Assembly: GCF_001468395.1 (NCBI RefSeq)
Contig: NZ_LNSG01000006.1
Location: 124,001-188,000, forward strand
DNA length: 64,000 bases
Reading direction: 5' to 3'
Source of the DNA: Sphingopyxis sp. H073
Lineage (GTDB): Bacteria > Pseudomonadota > Alphaproteobacteria > Sphingomonadales > Sphingomonadaceae
Part shown: piece after piece, positions 16,869 through 27,941 of the stretch
Position numbering within the stretch: position 1 is the stretch's first letter
Layout of the letters: every line of letters starts with the position of its first letter
Made by a program: the position numbers and the translations under genes
Notes under the pieces: generated by a model
Databases searched by the model: none
Told to the model about the DNA's origin: nothing
What the model saw: the letters and a program-made list of their open reading frames with translations, nothing else

Positions 16869-17608
16869 TGGCGAAACAGCGCGCCGACCAGCTGCTCGTC
16901 GACCGCGGCCTTGCCGAGAGCCGGACGCGGGCGCAGGCGCTGATCCTCGCCGGGCTCGCCTTCGTCGGCGACCGCAAGATCGACAAGGCGGGTCAGCAGA
17001 TCGCCGAGGAAGCAGAGGTCAGCGTCAAGGGCCGCGACCATCCGTGGGTGTCGCGTGGCGGCATCAAGCTCGATCATGCGCTGACCCATCTCGGCTGGGA
17101 CGTGACGGACGCGGTCGCGATCGACGTCGGATCGTCGACCGGCGGCTTCACCGACGTGCTGCTGAGCCGCGGCGCGGCGCGGGTTTATGCGGTGGACTCT
17201 GGCACCAACCAGCTTGCGTGGAAATTGCGGCAGGACGAGCGTGTGATCGTCCACGAACAGACGAGCGCGCGCATCCTGACTGCCGACCATATTCCCGAGC
17301 CCGTCGATCTGATCGTCTGCGATGCCAGCTTCATCGCGCTGTCGAAGGTGCTGCCGGTGCCCATGAGCTTCGCGAAAGACGGCGCACGCCTAGTCGCGCT
17401 TATCAAACCGCAGTTCGAGGCGGCGCGGCACGAGGTCGGCAAGAAGGGCGTCGTGCGCGACGCCGCGGTGCACGAACGCGTCTGCGGCGAAGTCCGCGGC
17501 TGGCTGACCGGCGAAGGCTGGGATGTGCTCGATCTGGTCGAAAGCCCGATCACCGGTCCCGAAGGCAATGTCGAATTCCTGATTGCTGCGACCAAGCGAG
17601 CCGCTTGA
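16868..17608 (+). CDS. tlyA: TlyA-family rRNA 2'-O-methyltransferase
   Basis: This 246-aa protein has an N-terminal S4 RNA-binding domain (residues 1-60, RADQLLVDRGLAESRTRAQALI) and an FtsJ-like SAM methyltransferase domain (AIDVGSSTGGFTDVLLSRGA near 80-100, then DLIVCDASFIAL). TlyA proteins modify 16S and/or 23S rRNA and were earlier called hemolysin A. The ATG overlaps the dsbD stop (TGATG). A Lys in LIKPQFEA fits the K-D-K-E set. Confidence 0.93.
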   Translation: MAKQRADQLLVDRGLAESRTRAQALILAGLAFVGDRKIDKAGQQIAEEAEVSVKGRDHPWVSRGGIKLDHALTHLGWDVTDAVAIDVGSSTGGFTDVLLSRGAARVYAVDSGTNQLAWKLRQDERVIVHEQTSARILTADHIPEPVDLIVCDASFIALSKVLPVPMSFAKDGARLVALIKPQFEAARHEVGKKGVVRDAAVHERVCGEVRGWLTGEGWDVLDLVESPITGPEGNVEFLIAATKRAA

Positions 17609-17684
17609 CGGCGCAAATTCCAGCCGCGACACCTGTCATCCGCAGAATCGCCGATATGTTCAAAGATTCAGGGACCAGATCCGC

Positions 17685-18242
17685 ATGACCGAGATTGCTA
17701 CGCCCGGCCAGTTACGCATGTCCTATTGGCGCTGGGCGATGGTCACCGTGCCGTCGATCGTGCTGGTCGGCAGCCTGATGGGACTGTTGTCAAACAGCGG
17801 CTACAACAATCGCTGGTTCGCCGCGCTCGATCTGCCGAGCATCGTTCCCCCGGGATGGGTGTTCGGCGTCGCATGGACGATCCTCTATATTTGCATGGGT
17901 CTGGCGCTCGCGATGGTGCTCCATGCGCGCGGTGCGAAGGGGCGCGGTTTTGCACTGCTGCTCTTCTTCGTCCAGCTGATCGCCAATTTCGCCTGGTCGC
18001 CGCTGTTCTTCGGCGCGCATCAGGTGACGAGCGCGCTCTATCTGATCATCTTCATCCTGATGGTGACGGTCGCGACCTTTTTTGCCTTCCTGCCGATCCG
18101 CAAGGCGGCGGCATGGCTGCTCGTGCCCTATATCGCGTGGCTCTGTTTCGCGAGCGTGCTGAATTTCCAGATCGATCAAGCCAATCCCAATGCTGAAAAC
18201 GAAGGGGTTGTGATCCCCGCCGCGACTACCCAGATAGGATGA
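17685..18242 (+). CDS. tspO: TspO/MBR-family membrane protein
   Basis: This 185-aa protein has five predicted membrane helices and the tryptophan-rich TspO pattern: DLPSIVPPGWVFGVAWTILY after helix 1 and NFAWSPLFFGA in the middle. TspO proteins bind porphyrins and cholesterol-like ligands in the outer or cytoplasmic membrane. The N-terminal extension before the first helix is about 20 residues. The ATG at 17685 is chosen over further in-frame upstream codons. It follows tlyA by 76 bp and may be in the same transcript. Confidence 0.9.
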   Translation: MTEIATPGQLRMSYWRWAMVTVPSIVLVGSLMGLLSNSGYNNRWFAALDLPSIVPPGWVFGVAWTILYICMGLALAMVLHARGAKGRGFALLLFFVQLIANFAWSPLFFGAHQVTSALYLIIFILMVTVATFFAFLPIRKAAAWLLVPYIAWLCFASVLNFQIDQANPNAENEGVVIPAATTQIG

Positions 18243-18277
18243 AGGGCAACGGGTTCTCCCCCCTGGAAGGAAGTGAA

Positions 18278-18607
18278 ATGCAAAGCGAAAACCGGATTTT
18301 CGACGATCTGGCCAAGATGATCAACGGCATCGCCGGAACCGTCGCGGGCGCCGGCCGCGAGGCCGAAGCCGCAATGCGCGAGCGCGCGAAGGAATTCGTC
18401 GGCCGCATGGACTTCGTCAGCCGCGAGGAATTCGAGGCGGTGAAGGAAATGGCCGCCAAGGCGCGCGCCGAAGCCGAAACGCTAAAGGCGCGGCTCGACA
18501 AGCTGGAAGGCGCGTCGAAGCCCGCTGCGGCGCCGAAAGCTGCTGCCGCGCCAAAGCCGGCTGCAAAGCCCGCCGCCAAATCGGCTCCGCGCAAACCCAA
18601 GGCCTGA
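18278..18607 (+). CDS. ubiK: UbiK/BMFP-family accessory protein
   Basis: This 109-aa protein has a coiled-coil BMFP domain (residues 1-75; FDDLAKMINGIAGTVAGAG, then MDFVSREEFEAVKEMAAKAR and LKARLDKLE) and an Ala/Lys/Pro-rich tail. UbiK assists ubiquinone synthesis and binds membranes in enterobacteria. The tail is a common feature in alphaproteobacterial members. The ATG at 18278 follows GGAAGGAAG. It starts 36 bp after tspO. Confidence 0.8.
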   Translation: MQSENRIFDDLAKMINGIAGTVAGAGREAEAAMRERAKEFVGRMDFVSREEFEAVKEMAAKARAEAETLKARLDKLEGASKPAAAPKAAAAPKPAAKPAAKSAPRKPKA

Positions 18608-18636
18608 CGCCCGCCCATTTATGCACAGGACAGTCC

Positions 18637-18680
18637 CCGAAGGCGGCGGGACGCGGACTCGCGTCTTCGCCGCTTTCGGT
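18637..18680 (+). terminator. Long hairpin after ubiK, likely terminator
   Basis: CCGAAGGCGGCG and CGCCGCTTTCGG form the outer stem and GACGCG/CGCGTC the inner stem. The only U-rich element is a weak GGTCT, so termination may be imperfect. It sits between ubiK and the YbjN gene. Confidence 0.5.
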
Positions 18681-18693
18681 CTAAGGCCCGCGC

Positions 18694-19200
18694 ATGACCG
18701 ACGATATCTACGACGACGATGACGGCCAGGAAGCGGCGCCGATCGACATGATCGCCTCCTATTTCGCCGCGCACGACTGGCCGCACGAGATGGTCGGCGA
18801 GGACGAGATCGTCGCGACCGCGCAGGGCAGCTGGACGACTTACGAACTGCGCGCGGTGTGGCGCGCCGAGGATGGCGTGATCCAGCTGCTCGCCTTCCCC
18901 GACATCCGCGTCGTCGAAGACAAGCGCACGGTCGCGCACGAGGCGCTGGCGCTGATCAACGAACAGCTGTGGCTCGGTCATTTCGAGCTCTGGTCGAACA
19001 GCGGCACGATCCTGTTCCGCCACGGCATGCTGCTCGGCAACGACGCGCAGCTGCCGCTCGACCTTGCCGAAACGCTGATCGAAAGTGCGATCGACGAGTG
19101 CGAGCGCTTCTACCCCGTGTTCCAGTTCGTGCTGTGGGGCGGCAAGACCCCCGCGGAGGCGCTCGCCGCGTCGCTGATCGAGACGCGCGGCGAGGCGTAA
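18694..19200 (+). CDS. YbjN domain-containing protein
   Basis: This 168-aa soluble, acidic protein has the YbjN/CesT-like fold. The segments VEDKRTVAHEALALINEQLWLGHFELW and LPLDLAETLIESAIDECERFYPVFQFVLWGGKTPAEAL match the conserved halves of alphaproteobacterial members. The family resembles type III secretion chaperones but has no settled function. Convergent with the next gene, 4 bp apart. Confidence 0.88.
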   Translation: MTDDIYDDDDGQEAAPIDMIASYFAAHDWPHEMVGEDEIVATAQGSWTTYELRAVWRAEDGVIQLLAFPDIRVVEDKRTVAHEALALINEQLWLGHFELWSNSGTILFRHGMLLGNDAQLPLDLAETLIESAIDECERFYPVFQFVLWGGKTPAEALAASLIETRGEA

Positions 19201-19204
19201 CGCC

Positions 19205-20158
19205 TCACCTCTTCTCGAAGCGTTTCAGTCCCGGTCCGATCGTGTTGGCGCCGATCGCGAGTGGTTCGCCGCTCCAGTCGGCGACGAATACCGACTGACG
19301 GCCGATCCCCTCGGGGATGCTCGCGCGATTGCCCTCGACGACCAGCCCGCGCGACGGGTTCTTGCGCTCTTCGGCGGCGACCGCGATGATCGCCGAGTAA
19401 TTTTCCTTGTCGCGACCCTGCACGAACAGATTGTTCGCAATCCGGCCGACCGACCCCGACGGCAGGTCGATCATATAGTTGGTCGCCGTCCCCTGCGTAT
19501 CGTCGAAGCTGTTGTCCACGATCTCGACATCGGCTGCGCGGGTCTTGAGATAATGGCCGCCGCTGCCCTTTTCGAAGCGGGTATGCGTCACCACCACGCG
19601 GCCATAGAGGCCGGTATAGACGCTGTGCGCGCAGCTGAGCCCGCGGTCGCAGCGGCCGAGCCGCGAGAAGGTCGATCGGTCGATCGTCAGCGTCGCTTCG
19701 GCGTCGTCGCCGGTGAGGATGCCTTCCTCGCTGTTGCGGAACAGGCTGTTCGCAATGTCGAGATCGCTCTGTTCGAGGCGGATGCCCGCGCCATTGCCGT
19801 CGGGGACGCGCAGGTTCTGGAAGACGATGCCGTCGACCTTCGCGCCGCGCCCGCGCAGGACGAGCGCCGCCTTGCCCTCGCAGGTCACGCCGTCGAAGAT
19901 CGCTCGGCCGGGCTCGACCGCGACGAAGGCGATGCGGCCGGCGGTCTGCACCGCGCAGTCGCGGTGATATCCGGACGAGATCCGGATCGTCGCTTCGCCG
20001 TCGCCGATCGCATCGACCGCATCCTGCAGGCGGTTGAAGCCACGCCCGTCGACGCTGAAGGGCGCGCCGCCGGTCTGGGCGGGGAGCGGCGCCGGCGCGA
20101 GCAGCAGCGGCAGGGCGAGCAGCGGCAGCAACGGCCGGCGAAGGAGAGCCATGAACAT
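19205..20158 (-). CDS. Secreted right-handed beta-helix protein
   Basis: This 317-aa protein has a signal peptide (MFMALLRRPLLPLLALPLLLAPAP, shown here by character) ending near PAQ. Repeated short strands with Asn/Asp turns follow: GIRLEQSDLDIANSLFRNSEEGIL, VVVTHTRFEKGSGGHYLKT and VEIVDNSFDDTQG. These are typical of a pectate-lyase-like parallel beta helix. Cysteines at the signal-proximal part may form disulfides. No lyase or hydrolase active site can be named. Substrate binding to a polysaccharide is plausible but unproven. Confidence 0.75.
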   Translation of the reverse strand: MFMALLRRPLLPLLALPLLLAPAPLPAQTGGAPFSVDGRGFNRLQDAVDAIGDGEATIRISSGYHRDCAVQTAGRIAFVAVEPGRAIFDGVTCEGKAALVLRGRGAKVDGIVFQNLRVPDGNGAGIRLEQSDLDIANSLFRNSEEGILTGDDAEATLTIDRSTFSRLGRCDRGLSCAHSVYTGLYGRVVVTHTRFEKGSGGHYLKTRAADVEIVDNSFDDTQGTATNYMIDLPSGSVGRIANNLFVQGRDKENYSAIIAVAAEERKNPSRGLVVEGNRASIPEGIGRQSVFVADWSGEPLAIGANTIGPGLKRFEKR

Positions 20159-20260
20159 GCGCGGTCTATAGCGGTTTCCGCCGCGTCCGTCGTGCCCGAA
20201 GCTGGTTAATCGCGCGCCTGTCTCGCTATCGGACGACCCTGCATCGAGATATTAAACCGT

Positions 20261-20290
20261 CGTCACCCCCGATCAAATCCGGGGGGACGA
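20261..20290. repeat. Family A intergenic repeat, half copy
   Basis: CGTCACCCCC and a following GATCAAATCCGGGG segment match one arm of the family A repeat. It lies downstream of metH. Confidence 0.7.
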
Positions 20291-20300
20291 GCTTTTGGTA

Positions 20301-22925
<2,625 letters not shown>

Positions 22926-22937
22926 CGGGCTCTTCTT

Positions 22938-23066
22938 CTTCCTCCCGCTGGTGGGAGGGGGTGATGGGAGTCACGTGCCTCCCATCACGGGAGGGTCTGT
23001 CTCAAATCTCGGGCGACGGGAAGCAAACAGGCCCTCCCCTCGCCCCTCCCGCAAGCGGGAGGGGAA
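22938..23066. repeat. Family B intergenic repeat between the two metH genes
   Basis: Several inverted segments, CCTCCCGC with GTGGGAGG and CCCCTCCCGC with GCGGGAGGGG, give strong hairpins on either strand. It fills nearly the whole gap between the metH halves and resembles the copy at 52537-52655. Confidence 0.75.
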
Positions 23067-24116
23067 TTATGCCGCCATCGTGAAGGGCTCGAGCCCCGCC
23101 AGCCGCGTACGCACCGCCACCTCGGGAATCTGCCGCGCCGGCAGCCCCTCGATCGCTTTCGCCATCGCGGCGATATGCGCCGGGGTCGATCCGCAGCAGC
23201 CGCCGAGAATGTTGACCTGGCCATGCTCGGCCCACTCGCGGACGAGACCCGCGGTCGTGTCGGGCAGCTCGTCATATTCGCCGAGCTCGTTCGGCAAGCC
23301 CGCGTTCGGATAGACCATCACCAGCGCATCGGCGAGTTCGGACAGCACCTTCACATGCGGGCGAAGCTGCGCCGCGCCGAACGAGCAGTTGAGCCCGATC
23401 GTCAGCGGCTTTGCATGGCGCACCGCGTACCAGAAGGCTTCGACCGTATGCCCCGACAGGTTGCGGCCGCTCAGGTCGGTCAGCGTCATCGAGATCATCA
23501 GCGGCAGCTCGCGCCCGACCTTCGCCTCGGCCTCGAGCGTCGCGGCGATCCCCGCCTTGGCGTTGAGCGTATCGAAGATCGTCTCGATCAGGATGAAGTC
23601 GGCGCCGCCCTGGGCCAGTGCAACGACCTGTTCGAGGTAGACGTCCTTGAGCTCGTCGAAATCGATCTCGCGAAAGCCGGGGTTGTTGACGTCGGGCGAC
23701 AGCGACAGCGTCTTGTTCGTGGGCCCGACCGCGCCCGCGACGAAGCGACGACGCCCGTCGATCGCTTCATATTTCACCGCGGTCTCACGACCCAGCCGCG
23801 CACTTTCGATATTGATGTCGGCCACGAGCGCCTCGGCACCATAATCGGCCTGGCTGATCCGGTTCGCGCTGAAGGTGTTGGTCGACACGATATCCGACCC
23901 GGCCGCCAGATAGGCCTCGCCGATCGCGGTCACGACATCGGGGCGCGTCAGCGCGAGGATGTCGTTATTGCCCTTCTGATCGTGCGACAGGCCGAGGCTG
24001 CCAGCATAATCGCCCTCGGCCAGCTTGCGGAGCTGGATCTGGGTGCCCCAGCCGCCATCGGTGAGCAGGATGCGCTCCTTCGCCGCCGCCTGCAGCGCTT
24101 CGCGTGCTGATGTCAT
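23067..24116 (-). CDS. metH: Methionine synthase, homocysteine S-methyltransferase module
   Basis: This 349-aa zinc-dependent module binds and activates homocysteine. The N-terminal strand ILLTDGGWGTQIQ, GADFILIETIFDTLNAKA in the barrel, and zinc cysteines in LNCSFGAAQ and GGCCGS are all present. It is about the length of the E. coli MetH N-terminal module. The ATG at 24116 overlaps the metF stop (ATGA). It works with the C-terminal protein encoded downstream as a two-subunit MetH. Confidence 0.95.
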   Translation of the reverse strand: MTSAREALQAAAKERILLTDGGWGTQIQLRKLAEGDYAGSLGLSHDQKGNNDILALTRPDVVTAIGEAYLAAGSDIVSTNTFSANRISQADYGAEALVADINIESARLGRETAVKYEAIDGRRRFVAGAVGPTNKTLSLSPDVNNPGFREIDFDELKDVYLEQVVALAQGGADFILIETIFDTLNAKAGIAATLEAEAKVGRELPLMISMTLTDLSGRNLSGHTVEAFWYAVRHAKPLTIGLNCSFGAAQLRPHVKVLSELADALVMVYPNAGLPNELGEYDELPDTTAGLVREWAEHGQVNILGGCCGSTPAHIAAMAKAIEGLPARQIPEVAVRTRLAGLEPFTMAA

Positions 24117-25051
24117 GCCGCCTGATCCTTTGCGTTCGCGACCGGCCGCAGTCCCAGCAAGTGGCAGATCGCATAGCTGAGTTCGGCGCGGTTCAAGGTA
24201 TAGAAGTGGAAATCGCGGACCCCGCCGGCGTAAAGGCGGCGGCACATTTCGGCGGCGATTGTCGCCGCGACGAGCTGGCGCGCGGCGGGATGATCGTCGA
24301 GCCCGTCGAACAGCGACACCATCCACGCCGGGATCGCAGTGCCGCACATATCGGCCATGCGCCGCGTCTGCGAGACGTTCGACACCGGCAGGATGCCCGG
24401 AATGATCGGCGCGGCGATCCCCGCCGCCGCCGCCGCATCGCGGAAGCGCAGGAAGGCCTCGGGAGAGAAAAAGAACTGCGTGATCGCTCGCGTCGCGCCC
24501 GCGTCGAGCTTGCGCTTCAGATTGTCGAGGTCGGCCTCGGCGCACGACGCATCGGGATGCACCTCCGGATAGGCGGCGACCGAAATGTCGAACGGCGCCA
24601 CGGCCTTCAGTCCCGCGACCAGTTCGATTGCATTGGCATAGCCATCCGGGTGCGCGCGATAGGGCTCGCCGCCGGGCACATCACCGCGCAGCGCGACGAT
24701 ATGGCGCACGCCCGCCTCCCAATAGGCCCGCGCGACCTCGTCGATCTCCGCGCGCGAGGCTTCGACGCAGGTCAGATGCGCCGCGGGCGGGACCGCGCTT
24801 TCGGCCGCGATGCGCGCGACGGTGGCGTGCGTGCGCTCGCGCGTCGATCCGCCGGCGCCATAGGTCACCGAGACGAAGCTGGGCGCCAGCGGTTCGAGGG
24901 TGCGGAACGTATCCCACAGCTGCGCCTCCATTTTCTCGGTCTTCGGCGGGAAGAACTCGAAACTGACGCCGATGTCGCCATCCAGATTGGCGAACAGCGG
25001 CGAGGCCGCCGCGCGGCGCGCCTCCGCCAGCGAGTTGAGGTTCGAGGTCAT
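24113..25051 (-). CDS. metF: Methylenetetrahydrofolate reductase
   Basis: This 312-aa FAD enzyme makes 5-methyltetrahydrofolate for MetH. Typical segments are VSFEFFPPKTEKME (residues 28-41, with the catalytic Glu), SVTYGAGGSTRERT near 60, and IVALRGDVPGG. The ATG overlaps the stop of the ArsR/methyltransferase gene and its stop overlaps the metH N-module start, so the operon is tightly coupled. Confidence 0.96.
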   Translation of the reverse strand: MTSNLNSLAEARRAAASPLFANLDGDIGVSFEFFPPKTEKMEAQLWDTFRTLEPLAPSFVSVTYGAGGSTRERTHATVARIAAESAVPPAAHLTCVEASRAEIDEVARAYWEAGVRHIVALRGDVPGGEPYRAHPDGYANAIELVAGLKAVAPFDISVAAYPEVHPDASCAEADLDNLKRKLDAGATRAITQFFFSPEAFLRFRDAAAAAGIAAPIIPGILPVSNVSQTRRMADMCGTAIPAWMVSLFDGLDDHPAARQLVAATIAAEMCRRLYAGGVRDFHFYTLNRAELSYAICHLLGLRPVANAKDQAA

Positions 25052-26034
25052 GCGGCCAGCCTTTTATTTTGCCCGCCCTCGGCGACGGGGGGTTGATCTT
25101 CGTCGCTGCGCCGGCGGCCGAGCCACAGCTTCACGGCCAGGTCGCCGCCTTCCAGCGTCTGGGTGGTTTCGAGCAGCAGCCCCGCCGAGGCGAACCAGCC
25201 GCGGATCTGCGCATCCGAAAAGCCGAGGCGCGCGTGCGCGCCGAGCGTGCGCAGCTCCTCATCCTCATGCGGCGCGAAATCGACGATCAGCAGATGGCCG
25301 CCGCCGCGCAGCACGCGCGCCGCCTCGGCGATCACACGGTCGGGTTCGTGCGCGAAATGGAGCGCCTGATGGATGACGATGCTGTCGGTGCTGGCGTCGG
25401 CAAGCGGCAGATGCAGGAAATCGCCCTGAACCAGGTCGATCGGCAGCGGCTGGCCCGACAGTTTCGTGCGCGCGATGCGGAGCATTTCGGGGCTGCGATC
25501 GAGCGCGGTGATCCGGCGCGCGGTGGGCGCGAAAATCTCCGCCATCCGGCCCGTTCCCGTACCGATGTCGAGCAGATGACCGAGCCGGCGATTGTGCATC
25601 ATCGCGAGCATCGCGGCCTCGACCTCGCTCTCGGCGACGTGGCGCGACCGGATCGCATCCCATTCGGCGGCATGTTCGGCGAAATAGCGCTCGGCGGCCG
25701 CCGCGCGCTCGTCGCGCACCGCAGCCAGCCGGCGCGCATCGTGCGCGATCACCAGCGCCTCGCGCGCCGAAAAGGGCCAGCCGCCCGCCTGCGCGATGAT
25801 ATCGGCGACGGGACCCTTTTCGACGACCCGCAGGAACACCCAACTCCCCTCGCGCCGCCGCTCGACAATCCCTGCCTCGGCGAGGATGCGGACGTGGCGC
25901 GATACGCGCGGCTGGCTCTGGTCGAGCACCGCGGCCAGCTCGCCGATCGCCAGTTCCATCTCGCGCAGCAGCGCGACGACCCGCAGGCGCGTGGGGTCCG
26001 CAAGGGCGCGAAAAATGTCGAGCAGCTCGGTCAT
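25048..26034 (-). CDS. sahR: ArsR-type regulator fused to SAM-methyltransferase domain (SahR-like)
   Basis: This 328-aa protein has an N-terminal ArsR winged helix (residues 1-90; FRALADPTRLRVVALL, then LDQSQPRVSRHVRILAEAGIV) and a C-terminal class I methyltransferase fold (LLDIGTGTGRMAEIF, then LDRSPEMLRIA). This layout and the position at the head of metF-metH match SahR, the S-adenosylhomocysteine-sensing repressor of the methionine cycle. The C-terminal domain probably senses ligand rather than methylating. The ATG at 26034 has no ribosome-binding site and lies 8 bp after the operator, so the mRNA may be leaderless. Confidence 0.88.
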   Translation of the reverse strand: MTELLDIFRALADPTRLRVVALLREMELAIGELAAVLDQSQPRVSRHVRILAEAGIVERRREGSWVFLRVVEKGPVADIIAQAGGWPFSAREALVIAHDARRLAAVRDERAAAAERYFAEHAAEWDAIRSRHVAESEVEAAMLAMMHNRRLGHLLDIGTGTGRMAEIFAPTARRITALDRSPEMLRIARTKLSGQPLPIDLVQGDFLHLPLADASTDSIVIHQALHFAHEPDRVIAEAARVLRGGGHLLIVDFAPHEDEELRTLGAHARLGFSDAQIRGWFASAGLLLETTQTLEGGDLAVKLWLGRRRSDEDQPPVAEGGQNKRLAA

Positions 26035-26042
26035 ATATTCAC

Positions 26043-26062
26043 ATATAAAGCTTTCTTTATAT
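26043..26062 (-). promoter_or_regulatory. SahR-type operator upstream of the met operon
   Basis: ATATAAAG and CTTTATAT form a perfect 8-bp inverted repeat around 4 nt, in an AT-rich patch inside G+C-rich DNA. It lies just upstream of sahR. The pattern agrees with the AT-rich inverted repeats described for SahR; I have not scored it against a matrix. Confidence 0.7.
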
Positions 26063-26264
26063 CTGGTCAACCAGTCCGCAAGCCGCGATTTCCGCCGCTG
26101 GCGAATCGGCAGGCCCGAAATTACGACAAATGGCGGGCATCCTTGAAAAAAGGTCATTGCACGCCATTTGGCGAGGCGGTAATTCTGCCCGCGATTGGCA
26201 AGTTCACGGGATCGATTGGTTCCCATGCCGGTCGATCCGTTCAAACCGAGAGGGGTATTCCCAT

Positions 26265-26585
26265 ATGAAGAAATCGATCACTCTGTCGCTCGTTCTGGCC
26301 GCCACGATGGGCCTCGCCGCTTGCGGTGAAAAGGCTGCCGACGACGCCGCCACCACCGAAACCCCGGCGACCGAAACCGTCGAAGGCGCTGCCGACGGCG
26401 CGATGCAGGCTGCCGAAGGCGCTGCCGACGCAGCTGCGACCGCTGGCGACGCCGCCAAGGAAGCGACCGATGCCGCTGCCGCTGGCGACGCTGCCAAGGC
26501 TGCCGACAAGGCGACCGAAGCCGCCGACGCTGCGAAGGAAGCGACCGACGCCGCCAAGGGCGCGATGGAAGAAGCCAAGAAGTAA
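26265..26585 (+). CDS. Ala-rich small lipoprotein (copy 1)
   Basis: This 106-aa protein has a lipoprotein signal (MKKSITLSLVLAATMGLAAC) with lipobox LAAC. The mature part is almost entirely Ala, Asp, Glu, Lys and Thr. Imperfect repeats such as AADAAKEATDAAKGAMEEAKK predict a long amphipathic helix, similar in composition to LEA-like proteins. It is paralogous to the gene at 27203-27532. The ATG at 26265 is preceded by GAGAGGGG. The role is unknown; a periplasmic or outer-membrane stress protein is possible. Confidence 0.8.
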   Translation: MKKSITLSLVLAATMGLAACGEKAADDAATTETPATETVEGAADGAMQAAEGAADAAATAGDAAKEATDAAAAGDAAKAADKATEAADAAKEATDAAKGAMEEAKK

Positions 26586-26619
26586 GCTTCTTTCCGGCCG
26601 TTGCGGCCGAAAGGATCGA

Positions 26620-26656
26620 GGGGTCGTCGGCACGCGCTGGCGGCCCCTTTCCTTTT
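26620..26656 (+). terminator. Rho-independent terminator
   Basis: GGGGTCGTC pairs with GGCGGCCCC (two G-U pairs), followed by TTTCCTTTT. It ends the first Ala-rich lipoprotein transcript. Confidence 0.65.
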
Positions 26657-26723
26657 GGCGATCATGTCGATTGCAAATTCGGCCGAGGATGACGGCTATG
26701 GGGGTGGTGAGCTGCCGTTATGG

Positions 26724-26867
26724 TCCTCCCCATCGACTTGCGATGGGGAGGTGGCAGCCCGAAGGGCTGACGGAGGGGCCGAGCGCGCAGCGCTCGCTAA
26801 CGCCCGCCGCCCCTCCACCACCGCTTCGCGGCGGTCCCCCTCCCCATCGCAAGTCGATGGGGAGGAT
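26724..26867. repeat. Family B intergenic repeat, Cys-sized long hairpin type
   Basis: The ends TCCTCCCCATCGACTTGCGA and its near-perfect inverse at 26850-26866 can pair over about 20 bp. Inner arms include ACCGCTTCGCGGCGGT. It shares blocks with the copy at 63133-63276. Confidence 0.8.
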
Positions 26868-26899
26868 CTTATGGCAGCAACCGGCCGTATGCTGTCATT

Positions 26900-26976
26900 C
26901 GTCATCCCGGACTTGATCCCGGATCCACCGCAGCGCTGAAGTCATGGACCCCGGATCAAGTCCGGGGTGACGATGA
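26900..26976. repeat. Family A intergenic repeat, full copy
   Basis: CGTCATCCCGGACTTGATCC and the inverse GGATCAAGTCCGGGGTGACG flank a ~20-bp centre. The arms can pair to a long hairpin. Confidence 0.85.
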
Positions 26977-27202
26977 TGGATAGGTCACCTTCAGTCGAAA
27001 CCGGTCATCGAAGCCGGATCGGTCGCAAATGGCAGCTAACCGCCCGATACCGGACGGTCCGTCATGCGTTTGCAAATAGCGAATCGCCCTCCTTTTCGCG
27101 CCTTTCTGCTCGGCGGATGCTCGCCGGTTGCCAAGCCGCGCATCGCCGTTTAATCTCGGCATGATGGCTTTTCGGCCATTATATTGGATAGAGGGAGACC
27201 CC

Positions 27203-27532
27203 ATGCGCAAGATCATCATCGCCTCGATGGCCGCGGCCGCTTTCAGCCTCGCCGCCTGCTCGGAAAAGGCGCAGGAAGAAACGTCGGAAGCCGCGGGCGC
27301 AGTTGCCGACGATGCCGCCGCCGCCGGTGATGCCGCGGCCGATGCCGCCACCGACGCTGCCGACGCGACTGCCGATGCCGCCAAGGATGCCGGCGCCGCT
27401 GTCGAAGGCGCCGCCGACAAGGCCGGCAATGCCGTCGAAGGCACCGTGAACGCAGCAGGCGACGCCGCCGCGGCCGCGGGCGACAAGATTGCCGACGAAA
27501 CCAAGAAGGCCGAAGCCAACGACAAGAAGTAA
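27203..27532 (+). CDS. Ala-rich small lipoprotein (copy 2)
   Basis: This 109-aa protein has lipobox LAAC after MRKIIIASMAAAAFS. The mature part has AADAA, TDAADATADAAKDAG and similar short repeats, like its paralogue 0.6 kb upstream. It ends in a Lys-rich tail. The ribosome-binding site is GAGGGAGA. The pair probably arose by tandem duplication with repeats later inserted between them. Confidence 0.8.
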   Translation: MRKIIIASMAAAAFSLAACSEKAQEETSEAAGAVADDAAAAGDAAADAATDAADATADAAKDAGAAVEGAADKAGNAVEGTVNAAGDAAAAAGDKIADETKKAEANDKK

Positions 27533-27562
27533 GTCGCAGGCTGGCCTTCTGGCTGATATCGA

Positions 27563-27595
27563 GGGGCTCCATCCTGCCGGATGGGGCCCCTTTTT
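27563..27595 (+). terminator. Rho-independent terminator
   Basis: GGGGCTCCATCC and GGATGGGGCCCC form a stem with one bulge around a short loop, followed by TTTTT. It ends the second Ala-rich lipoprotein gene. Confidence 0.85.
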
Positions 27596-27605
27596 GCTGG
27601 AGTGG

Positions 27606-27806
27606 ATGATGCGATATTTCCTGCCCGCCGCGGCCCTTGCGATGCTGGCGGCGGGATGCAGCCGCACCGAGAATGAGCCCGGCCCCGGCGGCGTGACCGT
27701 CAGCGAGGCCAAGGCGCTCGACGATGCCGCCGAAATGCTGGAAAGCCGCGACGCCGCCGCGCCGGCAGCCGACGAGGCCGCCACCAGGGAAGAAACGGCA
27801 AAATAG
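27606..27806 (+). CDS. Small lipoprotein, 66 aa
   Basis: A short lipoprotein signal MMRYFLPAAALAMLAAGC has lipobox AAGC. The 48-residue mature part is acidic, with LDDAAEMLESRDAA near its middle. The ribosome-binding site is GGAG next to the start. The family is unknown to me. It lies immediately after the preceding terminator. Confidence 0.6.
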   Translation: MMRYFLPAAALAMLAAGCSRTENEPGPGGVTVSEAKALDDAAEMLESRDAAAPAADEAATREETAK

Positions 27807-27941
27807 TCTTCCCCTCGAAGCGCGGCGGGATTAGGATGACGCTGTCCCGCGACTGGCGCAAGAAGGTGGAGTTCCATCGGGAAGCGGGGCCGATGTAAGC
27901 CGCGCGCCTGGGTGATCCACTGCCGAAGAGGGACCATCCGC

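Larger units (their letters stand above)
26657..27202. other. Repeat-filled gap between the two lipoprotein genes
   Basis: No gene is seen here. The space holds a family B repeat and a family A repeat, then about 200 bp with the promoter of the second lipoprotein. Short frames here follow the repeat sequence and lack start sites. Confidence 0.6.

Noticed and set aside
26130..26264. 45-codon N-terminal extension of the first Ala-rich lipoprotein
   Set aside because: It would bury the lipoprotein signal in the middle of the protein; the ATG at 26265 has its own ribosome-binding site.
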